Assembly: GCA_027482795.1 (NCBI GenBank)
Contig: JAIXVS010000158.1
Span: 1-6,344, forward strand
DNA length: 6,344 nt
Direction of reading: 5' to 3'
DNA from: Rhodobacter sp.
GTDB taxonomy: Bacteria; Pseudomonadota; Alphaproteobacteria; Rhodobacterales; Rhodobacteraceae
Position 1 is the stretch's first letter, and every line of letters begins with the position of its first letter. Below are positions 5,165 through 6,344 of this stretch, piece by piece. The notes beneath the pieces were generated by a model that was not told the origin of the DNA, did not search any database, and saw only the letters and a list, made by a program, of their open reading frames with translations. Position numbers and translations under genes: made by a program.

Positions 5165-6344
5165 ATGGCAAATGCAGTTGATGCGAGCACCCGCTCGCGT
5201 CCCATGACTGCCGAAGAGCGCAAGGTTATTCTTGCATCTTCCGCAGGCACCATTTTTGAATGGTATGACTTTTATCTTTACGGCTCGCTGGCGGCAATCA
5301 TCGGCGCGCAGTTCTTCACCCCCTTCCCAGAAGCCACGCGCAACGTGTTTGCGCTGCTTGCCTTTGCGGCAGGCTTTGTGGTGCGCCCCTTTGGCGCGCT
5401 GGTGTTCGGCGCCTTGGGCGATATCGTTGGGCGTAAATACACGTTCTTGATGACCATCGTCATCATGGGCGCTTCGACCTTCCTCGTGGGCTTGCTGCCA
5501 AGCTACTACACTTGGGGCGTCTCTGCGCCGATTATCCTGATCATCCTGCGCATGTTGCAAGGTTTGGCTTTGGGCGGCGAATACGGCGGCGCGGCAGTTT
5601 ATGTGGCCGAACACGCCCCTGCCAACCAGCGCGGCTATTTCACCGCGTTCATCCAAACCACCGCAACGCTTGGCCTTTTGCTGTCGCTTATCGTCATTCT
5701 GTCGGTGCAAGGCTATGTCAACGGCAACTACCCTGACCAACCCGTTCTGGACGCGGCTGGCCAAGCGGTGATGCTGGCTGACGGCACGCCATCGATGATG
5801 AAGGCGTTCAACGCTTGGGGCTGGCGCATTCCATTCCTTGGCTCGATCATCCTGCTGCTGATGTCGCTGTATATCCGTCTGCAAATGCACGAATCGCCTG
5901 CCTTCAAGAAAATGAAGGAAGAGGGCGCAGCATCTAAGGCACCTTTGACCGAAGCGTTCGGGCCTGGCCGTAATGCTATGGTTCTGCTGATTGCCCCTGT
6001 TCTGCTGATCTTGCTGGCTGTCACGGGCAACCTGACGGGCACGCTGTTTAGCTATATCGGTATCGGCTTTGTCGTTATTGCCGTGATCTGGGGCTGGCTG
6101 AACGCCAAAATCGCACTGATCGCGCTGCTGGGTCTGGTGGCTGGTCAAGCTGTGGTTTGGTACACGGGCCAGTTCTATGCCCTGTTCTTCCTGCAAAACG
6201 TGATCAAAGTTGACAGCTTCTCGGCCAACGTATTCGTGGCTTGGTCGCTGATCATCGGCACGCCTTTCTTCTTGGTGTTCGGCGCGCTGTCTGACCGTAT
6301 TGGCCGCAAGCCAATCATCTTGGCGGGCTGCTTGATTGCGGCAC
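5165..6344 (+). CDS. MHS-type major facilitator (metabolite:H+ symporter), N-terminal part, open at the right edge
   Basis: The ATG at 5165 follows a strong GGGAGG site (5154-5159) at 5-base spacing, and the frame stays open to the end of the window (393 codons plus one base). It encodes an inner-membrane transporter of the MFS metabolite:H+ symporter group (ProP, KgtP, ShiA relatives). Evidence is FEWYDFYLYGSLAA at 31-44 in helix 1, the MFS loop motif GALGDIVGRK at 82-91 with its second-half counterpart GALSDRIGRK at 373-382, RMLQGLALGGEYGGA at 129-143, and WYTGQFYALFFLQ at 332-344. Two regions look longer than in family members I recall: a polar loop at ~183-217 before GWRIPF, and a block at ~267-313 with two extra hydrophobic segments between the halves. 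The substrate is unknown. Its position after acs suggests a small monocarboxylate such as acetate, by inference only. It could be co-transcribed with acs or separate, since a 190-bp spacer with a stable stem-loop lies between them. Confidence 0.92.
   Translation, partial: MANAVDASTRSRPMTAEERKVILASSAGTIFEWYDFYLYGSLAAIIGAQFFTPFPEATRNVFALLAFAAGFVVRPFGALVFGALGDIVGRKYTFLMTIVIMGASTFLVGLLPSYYTWGVSAPIILIILRMLQGLALGGEYGGAAVYVAEHAPANQRGYFTAFIQTTATLGLLLSLIVILSVQGYVNGNYPDQPVLDAAGQAVMLADGTPSMMKAFNAWGWRIPFLGSIILLLMSLYIRLQMHESPAFKKMKEEGAASKAPLTEAFGPGRNAMVLLIAPVLLILLAVTGNLTGTLFSYIGIGFVVIAVIWGWLNAKIALIALLGLVAGQAVVWYTGQFYALFFLQNVIKVDSFSANVFVAWSLIIGTPFFLVFGALSDRIGRKPIILAGCLIAA

Noticed and set aside
5120..6196. 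A 358-codon open frame on the - strand across the start of the MHS gene
   Set aside because: Its product is rich in Q, R, H and D with no fold-like pattern, while the opposite strand encodes a clear membrane transporter with a good ribosome-binding site. It is an antisense shadow of GC-rich codon use.

Overview
The window is ordinary chromosomal DNA that looks like it comes from an alphaproteobacterium of the Rhodobacterales/Rhodobacteraceae type. It has GC-rich genes, and the protein sequences resemble what I recall from that group; this placement rests on recall, not on a search. All four protein-coding genes lie on the + strand, and two are cut by the window edges.

Layout: (1) 1-1395 is the C-terminal part of a right-handed parallel beta-helix protein (GH28-related / pectate-lyase-like fold) that begins upstream of the window. 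(2) 1396-1463 is a short spacer with two inverted repeats. (3) 1464-2720 is a SulP-family anion transporter with a TTG start and no C-terminal STAS domain. (4) 2721-3009 is a non-coding region containing a very AT-rich block (23 G/C in 110 bases at 2821-2930) and a candidate promoter. (5) 3010-4974 is acs, acetyl-CoA synthetase, complete and with all recognisable catalytic and acetate-pocket residues. (6) 4975-5164 is a spacer with a strong GC stem-loop just after acs, a 12-bp direct repeat and a weak promoter candidate. (7) 5165 to the window end is the N-terminal 393 residues of an MHS-type major facilitator, open at the right edge. It appears to carry two extra hydrophobic segments between its two halves.

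Functionally, acs and the downstream MHS transporter make a plausible pair: uptake of a small monocarboxylate such as acetate, then activation to acetyl-CoA. The substrate is inferred from adjacency only. The beta-helix protein and the SulP transporter show no evident link to acs. I found no CRISPR array, tRNA or rRNA, insertion sequence, toxin-antitoxin pair or defence system. Nothing here supports a claim of an undescribed multi-gene system; the unusual points are modest (a STAS-less SulP, an enlarged MHS transporter, a structured sulP leader, the acs AT-rich block).
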